Shown here: positions 35,361 to 44,735 of the stretch, piece after piece | Position numbering within the stretch: the stretch's first letter is position 1 | Layout: the number at the start of each line of letters is the position of its first letter | Source: Anabaena sphaerica FACHB-251 | GTDB taxonomy: Bacteria > Cyanobacteriota > Cyanobacteriia > Cyanobacteriales > Nostocaceae | Assembly (NCBI RefSeq): GCF_014696825.1 | Contig: NZ_JACJQU010000002.1 | Span: 682,001 to 746,000 of the forward strand | Reading direction: 5' to 3' | DNA length: 64,000 nt | Program-made: the position numbers and the translations under genes | Notes under the pieces: model-generated | What the model was told of the DNA's origin: nothing | What the model saw: only the letters and a program-made list of their open reading frames with translations | Database searches by the model: none

Positions 35361-37793
35361 TTACGGTTGATGAGCAAAGCGTCGTAATAAGACTGAGTTA
35401 GTGATCACACTAACGGAGCTAAAAGCCATGAGGGCTGCGGCGCTGGATGGGCTAAGAACAAAACCAAAATAGGGTAAGAAAACACCCGCTGCTAATGGGA
35501 TGCCTATTGTATTATATGCAAAAGCCCAGAACAAATTTTGACGTATTTTGTTGAAAGTGGCACGACTAAGTTGAATTGATTCAACAACATCAGTTAGAGA
35601 ATCCCGCATCAGTATAATTTCTGCTGTTTCCATAGCTACATCTGTTCCAGAGTGTAAAGCGATGCCGACATCTGCCTGAGATAAAGCCGGAGCGTCATTG
35701 ATGCCATCTCCTACCATAGCGACGATGGATTTGGAATTGGGTATGATTACGCTTTCCCCATTACTAGTTTTACCCATCTCCCCAGTTTGAAGAGATTGAA
35801 TTGCACTGGCTTTTTTAGCTGGGGGAATACCTGCCATGACATCGGTGCTATCTAGTCCGAGTTGTTGAGCGATCGCACTGGCTGCTTCTAATCTATCCCC
35901 GCTGAGTAGCATGACGCGCAAACCCATCTGACGCAGCTTGTTAACAGTTGCTTTTGCATCTGGTCTGAGGGTATCGCTAACGGCAATTAATCCAGCTAAA
36001 CTATTACCAACTGCAACACTAATAACTGTTTTACCTTCAGTTGCTAATCTTTGTGCGTGCTGTAGAGCAGTTTCACTGATAGTAATTCCATGCCACTTCA
36101 ACCATTCCCAGTTACCTAACAGTACGTTTTTGCCTTCTACTACAGCAGATACACCCATTCCTGGCTCAGTATGAAAGTCTACAGCATGGGGAATTGATAA
36201 ATTTTGTCGTTGGACTTCTTGGTGAATTGCTTTAGCTAGGGGGTGGTAAGTACCGCTTTCTACTGCTGCTGCTAGTTGCAGAAGTGAAAGGGAAGACTCT
36301 TCTGAGTCGGCAAATAACAAACAGTCTGTAACTGTGGGGTTGCCTGTGGTCAGAGTGCCTGTTTTATCAAAGACTACGGTATTTAGCTGGTGGACTTTTT
36401 CTAAAACGTCACCACCTTTGATTAATAAACCTCTTTCTGCGCCCATGCCAGTACCGACAAGAATAGCTGTGGGTGTAGCTAGTCCTAAAGCACAGGGACA
36501 GGCAACGACCATAACAGCGATCGCTAATTTTAAACTGATTAAAAGTGAAGAATGTTGTATTTTGGTGGCTGGGTGATGCGCTACATGACTCATCATTTCC
36601 ATGCCATCAGAAATATTAACGTCTGGCCAAATGTGAGTACCAAAAAAGTACCAAAACACAAAAGTCAGCAAAGAAGCGGTTAAAACTCCATAGGTAAAGT
36701 AACCAGCAACCGTATCCGCTAATTTCTGAACTGGTGCTTTCCGAGTTTGGGCAGCTTCCACCAAAGCGACAATGTGCGCCAAAGTTGTATCATCGCCAGT
36801 GCGGGTGGCTTGAATAGCGATCGCACCTGATTGGTTAATAGTTCCCGCTGCAACTGTTTCTCCCGGTTGCTTAATCACTGGTACAGATTCCCCAGTTAAC
36901 ATCGACTCATCCACCGTCGTTTGCCCAAAGCGTACCTCACCATCAACGGGGATTTTATCACCTGGTAGCACCTGTAACCATTCACCAACCCGCACTTGTT
37001 CGGCTGGTATCTGAACAATATTTGCCCCTGCTACTAATTTCTCTGAGTCTGGGTTGGCAATCAATCTTGCTATCTGAGGCTGGAGTGCTAATAATTGCCT
37101 AAATGCAGATGCAGCGCGTCCTCTAGCTTGTTTTTCTAAAGTTCTTCCCAGCAGGATAAAGCCCAGCATCATCACTGGTTCATCAAAGAAACATTCCCAA
37201 CCCATCTGGGGAAACAACAGCGCCACTAAACTAGCAGTATAAGCCGTCAGAGTTCCCAAACTGACCAAAGTATTCATATTCGGCGCACCCCGTCGCCAAC
37301 CTTGCCAGCCATCTATGATGATGGGACGACCAGGAATCAGCAGCGCCACTGTTGCTAGTCCGCAGTGAAACCAGATGTTATTCAAAATTGGGAAAATGGT
37401 ATTACCAAAATGTCCAATTCCTGAAAATACCAATAACAAGGCAGCAATTACTAATTGTCTAAATGCAGCTTGCATTTCCTGGTGCTGTCTGGTGGCTAGA
37501 TCAAATTTCTTCCCTGCTGCTTGACTATTAGCGGTGCGGGGTTGAGAGGGAAAACCTGTTGCTGTTAATGCCTTTGCCAGTTCATCTGGATGTACCGCAC
37601 CAACCTCTGCTTCTATGACTGCTACTTCTGTGGCTAGGTTAACGCAGACGTTTTTAACTTCTGGATGTTGGGTTAGCTGTCTTTCTACTGCTTTCACACA
37701 CCCAGCGCACTTCATACCCCCTACATCTAAAATAATTTTCTCTGTAATTGGGGAAGATTCTGGGGCAAGCTTAGTTTCTGGGGCAAGTTGCAT
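35361..37793 (-). CDS. copper-translocating P1B-type ATPase
   Basis: This 810-residue P-type ATPase begins with one heavy-metal-associated domain (GGMKCAGCVKAVERQL). Membrane and catalytic motifs are complete: TGES in the actuator domain, CPCALGLATP in the sixth transmembrane helix, DKTGTLTTGNP with the phosphorylated Asp, HPLAKAIH with the SEHPL-type His, and GDGINDAPAL. The last helices carry YNTIGIP and FSSVSVITNS, the pattern expected for Cu+ or Ag+ pumps (P1B-1). Cyanobacteria have CtaA and PacS, which move copper into the cell and into thylakoids for plastocyanin; I cannot say which this is, so no symbol is given. Confidence 0.93.
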   Translation of the reverse strand: MQLAPETKLAPESSPITEKIILDVGGMKCAGCVKAVERQLTQHPEVKNVCVNLATEVAVIEAEVGAVHPDELAKALTATGFPSQPRTANSQAAGKKFDLATRQHQEMQAAFRQLVIAALLLVFSGIGHFGNTIFPILNNIWFHCGLATVALLIPGRPIIIDGWQGWRRGAPNMNTLVSLGTLTAYTASLVALLFPQMGWECFFDEPVMMLGFILLGRTLEKQARGRAASAFRQLLALQPQIARLIANPDSEKLVAGANIVQIPAEQVRVGEWLQVLPGDKIPVDGEVRFGQTTVDESMLTGESVPVIKQPGETVAAGTINQSGAIAIQATRTGDDTTLAHIVALVEAAQTRKAPVQKLADTVAGYFTYGVLTASLLTFVFWYFFGTHIWPDVNISDGMEMMSHVAHHPATKIQHSSLLISLKLAIAVMVVACPCALGLATPTAILVGTGMGAERGLLIKGGDVLEKVHQLNTVVFDKTGTLTTGNPTVTDCLLFADSEESSLSLLQLAAAVESGTYHPLAKAIHQEVQRQNLSIPHAVDFHTEPGMGVSAVVEGKNVLLGNWEWLKWHGITISETALQHAQRLATEGKTVISVAVGNSLAGLIAVSDTLRPDAKATVNKLRQMGLRVMLLSGDRLEAASAIAQQLGLDSTDVMAGIPPAKKASAIQSLQTGEMGKTSNGESVIIPNSKSIVAMVGDGINDAPALSQADVGIALHSGTDVAMETAEIILMRDSLTDVVESIQLSRATFNKIRQNLFWAFAYNTIGIPLAAGVFLPYFGFVLSPSSAAALMAFSSVSVITNSVLLRRFAHQP

Positions 37794-38173
37794 GGCAAGT
37801 TTTTAGATTCGCTACGAAATTTCAATGCCTGACAACAGGCGGGTCTACTTTGAGCGTAGGCGAAATCTGGAACTATGACCAACTGTGATAGTATTTAATT
37901 AAAAAATTAAAATATTTAGTTAGGTTTGTAACCTACCGTCAACGACTCCAGCGTCTATAGGTCATATATATTACAGATACCAGTTGCATAGGCAGCATGA
38001 AAATTAAATTTTTATATAAATTGTTAATTTCCAAATTAGACATAGTAGTGAAATAAGCCATACTTAGCAGCAACAATATTATCCAAGTCAGCTGTTTATA
38101 TTTTAGTAGTGGCATATTTTAAGAAATTAGGGATACATGGGGAATACAGTTAAGCATAAATCTTAGAATCTGT
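37794..38173. other. intergenic region upstream of the copper ATPase
   Basis: About 380 bp, AT-rich; it contains the presumed ATPase promoter. I see no gene or clear operator. Confidence 0.4.
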
Positions 38174-38449
38174 TTAGAACCAACCCTGCTTTTTCACGAA
38201 ATAGGTATTAACAAAATCTTCATGGTTTTTGTTCAAGTAAATCATGCCTTCAATTAAACCCACAAGCTGCATAATTAGCAATGTAAATCCGTAAGTTAGA
38301 GAACCACCAACTACAGAAATTACTAGCATGATAAAACCTTCTGGTGCGTAACCAAGAACAAACTTATGTAGCCCAAGACCCCCAACAATAATGCCACAGT
38401 AACCAGCTAGAAGTTGTTTGGTAGTATGAGAGGGGTTGAGATTAGCCAT
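38174..38449 (-). CDS. TM2-domain membrane protein
   Basis: A 91-residue protein with two membrane helices at about 13-32 and 38-62, joined by a short loop. The TM2 pattern is visible in AGYCGIIVGGLGLHKFVLGY, where Gly-Leu-His-Lys-Phe stands for the usual G-x-H-x-F motif, followed by GFIMLVISVVGG. TM2 proteins are small inner-membrane proteins of mostly unknown role. It stands alone, with repeats upstream. Confidence 0.88.
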   Translation of the reverse strand: MANLNPSHTTKQLLAGYCGIIVGGLGLHKFVLGYAPEGFIMLVISVVGGSLTYGFTLLIMQLVGLIEGMIYLNKNHEDFVNTYFVKKQGWF

Positions 38450-38498
38450 ATTCAGTGAAACTCCTTGATTTGTAAGGTATTGAAGTATAAAACTATAG

Positions 38499-38526
38499 CA
38501 GGAGTCAGGAGTCAGGAGTCAGGAGT
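38499..38526. repeat. heptameric tandem repeat (CAGGAGT)4
   Basis: Four perfect copies in tandem. Partial copies occur near 40940 and 61790. Such short tandemly repeated repetitive sequences are typical of heterocystous cyanobacteria. Confidence 0.85.
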
Positions 38527-39111
38527 AAAACCCTTTTGTAGTGAAAGTTTCATTATCAATTGATGTCCTAACCACCCTGTCCATGGCTATAAATATCCAT
38601 AGCTAAAGCCAAATCACCATAATTCCAGAAGTAAATCGGAAGTATGGGACTGAGGATATAGTCCAACAACGCATGAAAATAACATTTTCATCAATGAGTG
38701 TTGGTAAATTAGCTGACAACGTTTAGTACAGCCTGTTTACAGATTTATAGGTCAACATTTCTCTTCAGGATCATTAACCCTAATAATCGGCAGCAGCTGC
38801 CACACTATACTAGTTTTTACAGGTTTATAGCTATTATGTCCGGACTTTTTTGAGTTCGCTGTATATGGTCAAGCTATATTTATTGCGTGAGGTTGTGATG
38901 AAGTATCCACACAGATAAAGTTATCTGTGCTAAACCCAATTTATAAACCGAATCTTTTAGTTACTAATTGCTTAATTATAGTAATTTTCAAAGATTCGTA
39001 AATAACAAGATTACCCACTGATTAGAAAAGTCGGGAATCTCAGGCTTATATAGCAACCGCCAAGGTGTTTAGGGCATTAACTGATAGGGCTGCGTGGCGT
39101 AAGCCATTGAT

Positions 39112-39163
39112 AAAACCTAGACACAAAAAGACTTTCAACTCTGTCCCCTGTCACCTGCTATAT
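39112..39163. repeat. dispersed repeat, copy B
   Basis: Contains GACTTTCAACTCTGTCCCCT and is the inverse of 34091-34148. It could be a small mobile or REP-like unit. Confidence 0.55.
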
Positions 39164-39211
39164 GCCGATATAATCAAATATTTTTGATTTTTTCATCCGT
39201 AATTGTCGGTT

Positions 39212-40786
39212 TTAATTATTGCTGCTCCCCAAAAGAAATAAACTCAGTAATGTACCGCTATTCCAAAGACTGTGCAGGAGCATAGGGGCAAGAAGATTGC
39301 GCGATCGCGTGTACACTATTCCTAAGACCATGCCCAATGCTGTAAGTGGTAGAACTTCGGATAAGCTGAGATGAGCAGCAGCAAATAATAAACTACTCAC
39401 AAAAATTGCTGCCCAAACGGGTAAATAACGAGTCAGAGAGGGTAATAAAAACCCACGAAATAAAAATTCTTCAAAAAATGGCGCAGCTATAGCCGCAGTA
39501 AAGAAAAATATCCCCAATGCTATATTATCTCTGCTTTCTAGCGCCAGTTGTAACAGTGGGTTACTTCCGCCTTGTCCTTGCCATAGTTGTTGATTAATCA
39601 ACGAGACTATCACCACTATGGGTAAAGCTGTGCAGTAGCCACCTAGTCCCCACAAAAACCAATTACTGAGAAAACGGAAGCGAAACCAATCTTCTGGTAG
39701 GGGAAAATAGCGTTTGATAGATAAATACAGCACTGAAAACGCACCCAAGGCAACTAGCACGTAACTCACCAAGACGGAAAAAGCCTGAACTCGCACGTTA
39801 TCCGAGGAACGGGAGATAGGCAGGAGGGTTAATAATTCAGGTATAAATAATTGTCCCATTAGGAAAAATCCCAGGACAAAAACTTGTAAAATTGTTTCTA
39901 CATTCCACGGTGTTGACCAAAGCTTTTCACCATTTTGAGCCAATATAGATTCTCTTCCCTTCAGTAAACGCTGACCTAACAAAAAGACCAGTAGTATTAG
40001 ACCAATAAAGGCTGTTAAGCTGGGAATAGCGGCAATTATCGCTAATTTCCATACTGCGTCAGTAGCGGCTGCTTGTTGTCTAGCTTGAATATCTCTTAAA
40101 GCATCTTCACGTTGTTGGAGTTGGTATAGCTGAATCAAAGCTGTGGAGCGAAACCAACCTTCTAAATTTTTTTGAATCAGTGGTTGAGCATTTGGGAGTA
40201 GACGAGGGGGGTTGCTCCATAGTCCACTTAATACGTTAGCAGTTTCCCTAAATTCTGTCTCTGAGGTTTCTTTTAGAGAACTCCAGGTTTTCAGGGCGTT
40301 ATCTGTTTCCCCTTGCTGTGCCTGTAAAATTCCTAGACGTAAATCTAATTCATCCCGCAATTTTTGCAGTTTGCTGATGGACTGCTCTAACTGTTTCTGT
40401 TGTTCTTGGGGAGAGGTTTTAGTTTCAAGGGGGTCGTTTGGTAGGGGTTTGGGAGGTGTGATAGCAGTAATGTCTTGAGCGCGAAGTTTTGCGAGTTTGT
40501 TTTCGGCTTTGTCCAAGTTAGTTTGCACCGACTCACTCGCTTGTTGATATTGCTTGGCAGCACTTTCTAGGGGTTTAACACCCACTATCGCTTCCCGAAT
40601 AGCCAGAAGACTCTCGTCGTTGCTATCTTCTGGTTGCCATGCTTGGGCTTGCAGGACAATATTAGTTTGGTACAGTTCCAAACGACTTTGAAACTGTGGT
40701 TTTTGCCAACTAGCAAATAAAGACAAGCCGGACAACATCATTGCTAACAGTGTCAGCCCAATTAACAGCAACCGCTTAAGTGTCAT
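39212..40786 (-). CDS. CPBP-family intramembrane protease-like protein
   Basis: This 524-residue membrane protein has an N-terminal helix, a long soluble coiled segment (residues of about 30-230) and then several membrane helices. The C-terminal domain carries the CPBP/Rce1 motifs EEFLFRGFLLP at about 439-449, then AAHLSLSEVLPL and HSLWNSG, with the Glu-Glu and two His groups that bind the catalytic metal or activate water. Related eukaryotic enzymes cut prenylated proteins; bacterial ones are often tied to bacteriocin immunity or membrane protein processing. The double-glycine peptide gene at 41145-41420 lies 358 bp upstream on the same strand, so a functional link is possible but not shown. 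Confidence 0.88.
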   Translation of the reverse strand: MTLKRLLLIGLTLLAMMLSGLSLFASWQKPQFQSRLELYQTNIVLQAQAWQPEDSNDESLLAIREAIVGVKPLESAAKQYQQASESVQTNLDKAENKLAKLRAQDITAITPPKPLPNDPLETKTSPQEQQKQLEQSISKLQKLRDELDLRLGILQAQQGETDNALKTWSSLKETSETEFRETANVLSGLWSNPPRLLPNAQPLIQKNLEGWFRSTALIQLYQLQQREDALRDIQARQQAAATDAVWKLAIIAAIPSLTAFIGLILLVFLLGQRLLKGRESILAQNGEKLWSTPWNVETILQVFVLGFFLMGQLFIPELLTLLPISRSSDNVRVQAFSVLVSYVLVALGAFSVLYLSIKRYFPLPEDWFRFRFLSNWFLWGLGGYCTALPIVVIVSLINQQLWQGQGGSNPLLQLALESRDNIALGIFFFTAAIAAPFFEEFLFRGFLLPSLTRYLPVWAAIFVSSLLFAAAHLSLSEVLPLTALGMVLGIVYTRSRNLLAPMLLHSLWNSGTLLSLFLLGSSNN

Positions 40787-41144
40787 CTATCCCCCTTTAC
40801 CTGTTGTACAGAGCGTTAGCCCCTTGGAAATTATAAGCTAGTCTGGGAGGTTGGGGGGATATAATCAGTCTTTCAGTTGGTTGTCAGTGGTGATGGCGGT
40901 AAGAGGAGCAACTTTAACTATTTCTTAGTTTATATACAGTAGGAGTCAGGAGTAAAACTGGCTTTGTGTATAGGTTTCAATTTAGATTCTGTACCTCATT
41001 GATCTGCTATCTGCTGTATTTGAAATTAATTTATTTATAAGCGGTATAAAGATAAAATCACGCTACCAAACTGATATAATACCCCCGCATATCGCGGGGG
41101 TATTATAGAAAATGCTGTTTACCTCAGCTTAGTGAGGAGTGCAG
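40787..41144. other. intergenic region with terminator
   Basis: About 358 bp between the CPBP gene and the small peptide gene. It includes a partial CAGGAGT repeat and the terminator at 41076-41106. No gene seen. Confidence 0.5.
41076..41106 (-). terminator. strong hairpin downstream of the peptide gene
   Basis: A perfect 13-bp stem, ATAATACCCCCGC (41076-41088) with GCGGGGGTATTAT (41094-41106), and a five-base loop, 39 bp past the stop of the 41145 gene. The T-run after it on the minus strand is short, so it may act as a terminator or as a stabilising 3' hairpin. Confidence 0.65.
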
Positions 41145-41420
41145 TTACTGGCCTAGCGTTTGTGGTGCTTTGTCGAGTCTCCAGGAGAAGTAATTCTCTG
41201 GGTTGTTGTCAGGAACAATATACCCAGTGGCTCCTGACTTCTGAGGGGGTTTAGGAGGACCACCTGGTTGTCCTTGTCCTTGTCCTTGTCCTGGTATTGG
41301 TGGTACTTGTCCTGGTATTGGTGGTACTTGTCCTGGTAGTGCTTGTCCTCCAACCAAAAACTCTTGTGCTTCTGTGGATAGCTCTTCAAGTAAATCAAAC
41401 ATGACTATTTGATTTGACAT
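41145..41420 (-). CDS. putative double-glycine-leader peptide precursor, Pro/Gly-rich core
   Basis: A 91-residue protein with GAGG about nine bases before ATG 41420. The first 25 residues, MSNQIVMFDLLEEL followed by STEAQEFLVGG, look like the leader of double-glycine-type peptides (bacteriocins and RiPPs), where Gly-Gly marks the cut site. The part after it is Pro/Gly/Gln-rich: QALPGQVPPIPGQVPPIPGQ, with two perfect VPPIPGQ units, then GQGQGQ, then a polar C-terminus ending KAPQTLGQ. No transporter, peptidase or modifying enzyme lies immediately next to it, apart from the CPBP-like protein. The leader resemblance is by pattern only; it could also be an unrelated low-complexity protein. Confidence 0.55.
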   Translation of the reverse strand: MSNQIVMFDLLEELSTEAQEFLVGGQALPGQVPPIPGQVPPIPGQGQGQGQPGGPPKPPQKSGATGYIVPDNNPENYFSWRLDKAPQTLGQ

Positions 41421-41605
41421 AATTATTTACCTCACTTACGTCGTTGATTTAATTAAGGGTTCGTCCCCTTTATTAATTGACAATAAGTAGTTATTCACGG
41501 TAATTCATGTGTCAGATGGCAGAATTTCTGTTCTACCTTTTGATTGCCAGAAGAGGTAGAGTTTAATTGATACAGCTAAAACAATATTTTCTTAGAGGCG
41601 CAAAC

Positions 41606-41764
41606 ATGACAGAGAATACTTGTAGTGGTTCTTCTTTTGATGCGTTTTTAGAGGAAGGTGGAACTTTAGAGTAAATTAATTTAATAGCTATAAAAAGAGT
41701 GATTGCTGGGCAGATTAAAACAGCAATGGCTGAAGAAAATATTACTAAAATTCTACCTATCTCT
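41606..41764 (+). pseudogene. remnant of a HigA-like (XRE) antitoxin
   Basis: ATG 41606 opens MTENTCSGSSFDAFLEEGGTLE, then a TAA stop at 41672; the same frame goes on with INLIAIKRVIAGQIKTAM and AEENITKIL. This is the usual start of HigA/XRE-family addiction antitoxins (SSFDDFLEEEG, then AIKRV). The helix-turn-helix that should follow is missing, and the DNA after 41765 is a common repeat. One in-frame stop plus a truncation make it a pseudogene. No toxin partner is nearby. Confidence 0.65.
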
Positions 41765-41842
41765 ATAATATTCTCTTTGCGCCTCTGCGTCTTTGCGTGA
41801 GAAATAAAGAAGGTGGGAAATACCCACCCAAAATTTATTAAC

Positions 41843-43108
41843 CTATTCACCAAATACACTAGCAAAAAAGTCCAGCGTTTCCTTCAAAGCCTTGATGAAA
41901 ATATCAATTTCCTCACGAGTATTGTAAAAAGATAAACTCACTCGTGCAGTTCCTGATAAACCTAAATGACGGTGTAATGGTTGTGTACAATGATGTCCAG
42001 AACGAATTGCAATACCTTCTTGATCTAACAATGTTGCTAAATCATTAGCATGAACTTCAGAAGCTGTAAATGCTGCTAATGCGGCTCTACCTTCCCCTTG
42101 ATCATTGGGTTTTGGTCCATAGATTCTAATTTGGGGTATTTGCGCTAATTGCTCGAACAAATAAGCAGTTAATTCTGCTTCATAAGCATGGATTTTATCC
42201 ATACCTATATTAGTAAGATAATCTATTGCTGCACCAAGAGCGATCGCTTCCCCAATTGCAGGTGTACCAGCTTCAAATTTATGGGGTAATTCTGCATAGG
42301 TGGAATGGTCTAAATAAACCTCAGCAATCATTTCACCACCACCAAAAAATGGCGGCATTGCTTCTAATAATTCCAACTTACCATATAAAAAGCCAATGCC
42401 AGTGGGAGCGCACATTTTATGTCCAGAAGCTACCAACCAATCACAGTCAATTTCTTGGACATCAATAGGCATATGGGGGACACTTTGGCAAGCATCCATT
42501 AAGAATTTCGCACCGTATCTGTGAGTAATTTCGGCTATTTCTTTGACTGGGTTAATACAACCCAAGGTGTTAGAGACATGAACCACTGACACCAGTTTTG
42601 TTTTTTCAGAAATTAGTTTTTTAAACTGTTCCAAATCAAAAGTTTCTTCTGGTGTTAATTCGACAAACTTCAAGACTGCGCCTGTTTTTTGGGCGACAAA
42701 TTGCCAAGGAACTATATTACTATGGTGTTCCATTACCGAGAGAATAATTTCATCTCCTGGCTGTAAATTGCTCATTCCCCAACTGTAAGCAACTAAGTTA
42801 ATAGCTTCACTAGCGTTGCGGGTGTAAACAATTTCCTGGCGTGATTTCGCATTAATGAAATTAGCAACTTTATCCCGTGCTGCTTCATAAGCATCAGTAG
42901 CTTTCGCACTCAAAAAATGTGCGCCACGATGTACATTAGAATTATATTGTTCGTAATAATCACGCCAAGCATTTAATACAGCTAAAGGCTTTTGGGAAGT
43001 AGCAGCATTATCGAGATAAACCAACGGTTTACCGTGAACTTCCTGATGTAAAATCGGGAAATCAGAGCGAACTTTATCAGCGAGAGTTTTGGTAGAAGTG
43101 AATGTCAT
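41843..43108 (-). CDS. sufS: SufS cysteine desulfurase
   Basis: SufS takes sulfur from cysteine with PLP and passes it to Fe-S cluster assembly. The 421-residue product has the PLP lysine in [18 protein letters not shown], the family start with [15 protein letters not shown], and the catalytic cysteine in [18 protein letters not shown] 43108 is clear. It is the last gene of the sufBCDS operon; a 286-bp gap with a tandem 120-bp repeat separates it from sufD, so it could also be transcribed on its own. Confidence 0.97.
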   Translation of the reverse strand: MTFTSTKTLADKVRSDFPILHQEVHGKPLVYLDNAATSQKPLAVLNAWRDYYEQYNSNVHRGAHFLSAKATDAYEAARDKVANFINAKSRQEIVYTRNASEAINLVAYSWGMSNLQPGDEIILSVMEHHSNIVPWQFVAQKTGAVLKFVELTPEETFDLEQFKKLISEKTKLVSVVHVSNTLGCINPVKEIAEITHRYGAKFLMDACQSVPHMPIDVQEIDCDWLVASGHKMCAPTGIGFLYGKLELLEAMPPFFGGGEMIAEVYLDHSTYAELPHKFEAGTPAIGEAIALGAAIDYLTNIGMDKIHAYEAELTAYLFEQLAQIPQIRIYGPKPNDQGEGRAALAAFTASEVHANDLATLLDQEGIAIRSGHHCTQPLHRHLGLSGTARVSLSFYNTREEIDIFIKALKETLDFFASVFGE

Positions 43109-43139
43109 TTTTAATAAAGATTTCAGGGGAATTTTAATC

Positions 43140-43392
43140 CGCCAAGGAATAAATTCCCTGGCTAATAGCAGAAGTCGGTTTTAACCGACTATTAATTATT
43201 CACAAACTAAGTCCGTTTTAACGGAATTTAGCTATTAGACTTGTACTTTAGTGCAAGGCTTCTCATTTAACCCGCCAAGGAATAAATTCCCTGGCTAATA
43301 GCAGAAGTCGGTTTTAACCGACTATTAATTATTCAGAAATTTAGTTCGTTTTAACGAACTTTAGCTATTAGCCTTGTACTTTAGTGCAAGGC
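43140..43392. repeat. tandem 120-bp repeat between sufD and sufS
   Basis: Two copies (43140-43259 and 43273-43392) differ at only a few positions. Each holds four small hairpins in a row: AGGAATAAATTCCCT, GTCGGTTTTAACCGAC, TCCGTTTTAACGGA (second copy GTTCGTTTTAACGAAC) and CTTGTACTTTAGTGCAAG. A related shorter unit occurs after sufR at 47991-48039. It is not a CRISPR, as there are only two units and no spacers. Confidence 0.9.
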
Positions 43393-43394
43393 AG

Positions 43395-44735
43395 TTATTT
43401 ATTCGTGAGACTGGTGACAGTTCTCAACAAACTTTCTCGCAACGAAGGAACAGGTATAAAGTTAATAATTTCCGTAGCGAAAGCATTAACTAATAACTTG
43501 CGTGCATTATTTTCATCAATACCACGACTTTGCAGATAGAAGATTTCATCATCCTCTAACTGACTCACCGTAGCACCGTGAGCGCATTTAACATTATCAG
43601 CAGTGATTTCTAATTGAGGTTTGGTGTCAATTCTAGACTTAGATGATAATAGCAAATTGCGGTTTAACTGAGATGCGTCCGTTAACTGTGCGGGTTTGGG
43701 AACGAAAATCTTACCATTAAATACACCATGAGCGCGATCGCCTATAATGCACTTATGTAACTGTTTACTGACACCATGAGGATGATTTAAAGATAGCGCA
43801 CTGTGAGTATCAGCTAACTGTTTATCAGCAATAACTGTTAAACCGTTTAGCGTTGTTTCTGTTTGCTCACCAGTTTGTAAAATCTCCAAATTATGACGGG
43901 ATAAATTACCACCAACCGTCACAGCATTACAAGTATAACGACTATACCGCGCCTGTGTTACCGCAGTTTTACCAATGTGGAAAGCGGCTTCACCTTCCCT
44001 CACAACTTTAGTATGGCTCACCTGAGCATTTTCATTTACCCAGATTTCCGTCACACTATTGGTAAAGTAAACTCCCCCCTCTGCGCTCTCTGCGTCTCTG
44101 CGGTTCGTATACTCTTCAATTAAACTTACCTGAGAGTTACTTTCAGCTACTACTAAAAAACGAGGTTGGGAAATAGTTGCAATGTCACCAGAAACAGAAA
44201 TGAATAGCAGATGAATAGGAGACTCAACCACTACATTTTTACGAACCCATACCACCGCTACATCATTTAAACCAGCAGTATTCAGAGCAGTAAAAACTTC
44301 CTTTGCTCCCTCAGCTTGAGCTAAATATTCCTGAACAACTTCACCAGGTAAAACATCCAAATTACCGATTATTAACCCAGTAGGTAAATTTTCAGTATTA
44401 GATAAATTAGGTGCATAAACACCATTTACAAATACTAACCGATGAGGAACTTTAGGTAAAACCAAATCATCTTGTAGGAACAATTCATGAAATGTCTCTA
44501 CATTATTGAATGTTACCTGTTTGAGAGGCGATAAATCAGTAAAACGCCATTCTTCTTCGCGGGTATTGGGGATAACCGAATGACGCACCCAATTAGCAGC
44601 ACCGTCGCGTAAATCTTGTAACCAACCATCTGATTTTTTGGTAGTTACCCGACTTAATAAATCAGTTAAGTAAGAATCTCTATCTAATAATAAAGCAGCT
44701 TCATTCAACACTTCAACATTAATTGGAATAGACAT
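43395..44735 (-). CDS. sufD: SufD, Fe-S assembly scaffold subunit, with in-frame repeat insertion
   Basis: SufD pairs with SufB and the SufC ATPase to build Fe-S clusters. ATG 44735 shares one base with the sufC stop (TAATG), which fixes the start and shows coupling; the product is 446 residues. The beta-helix core is typical, with GEAAFHIGKTAV, and near the end ITADNVKCAHGATVSQLEDD and SRGIDENNARKLLVNAFA. At residues of about 210-219 the protein reads NRRDAESAEGG, encoded by 44079-44107, which is a copy of a common intergenic repeat of this genome. The insertion keeps the frame, so the protein should still be made. Confidence 0.96.
   Translation of the reverse strand: MSIPINVEVLNEAALLLDRDSYLTDLLSRVTTKKSDGWLQDLRDGAANWVRHSVIPNTREEEWRFTDLSPLKQVTFNNVETFHELFLQDDLVLPKVPHRLVFVNGVYAPNLSNTENLPTGLIIGNLDVLPGEVVQEYLAQAEGAKEVFTALNTAGLNDVAVVWVRKNVVVESPIHLLFISVSGDIATISQPRFLVVAESNSQVSLIEEYTNRRDAESAEGGVYFTNSVTEIWVNENAQVSHTKVVREGEAAFHIGKTAVTQARYSRYTCNAVTVGGNLSRHNLEILQTGEQTETTLNGLTVIADKQLADTHSALSLNHPHGVSKQLHKCIIGDRAHGVFNGKIFVPKPAQLTDASQLNRNLLLSSKSRIDTKPQLEITADNVKCAHGATVSQLEDDEIFYLQSRGIDENNARKLLVNAFATEIINFIPVPSLRESLLRTVTSLTNK

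Larger units (their letters stand above)
38450..39211. other. intergenic region with heptamer repeats
   Basis: About 760 bp without a gene. It holds four CAGGAGT heptamers at 38499-38526, a GCGTGGCGTAAGCCAT repeat near 39092 and the dispersed repeat copy at 39112-39163. Confidence 0.6.

Noticed and set aside
41563-41865. 100-residue minus-strand frame overlapping the end of sufS
   Set aside because: It runs antisense through the HigA-like remnant and the common repeat; its hydrophobic middle is an accident of AT-rich DNA.
43140-43392. Possible CRISPR-like array
   Set aside because: Only two long units, with internal hairpins and no spacers between them.
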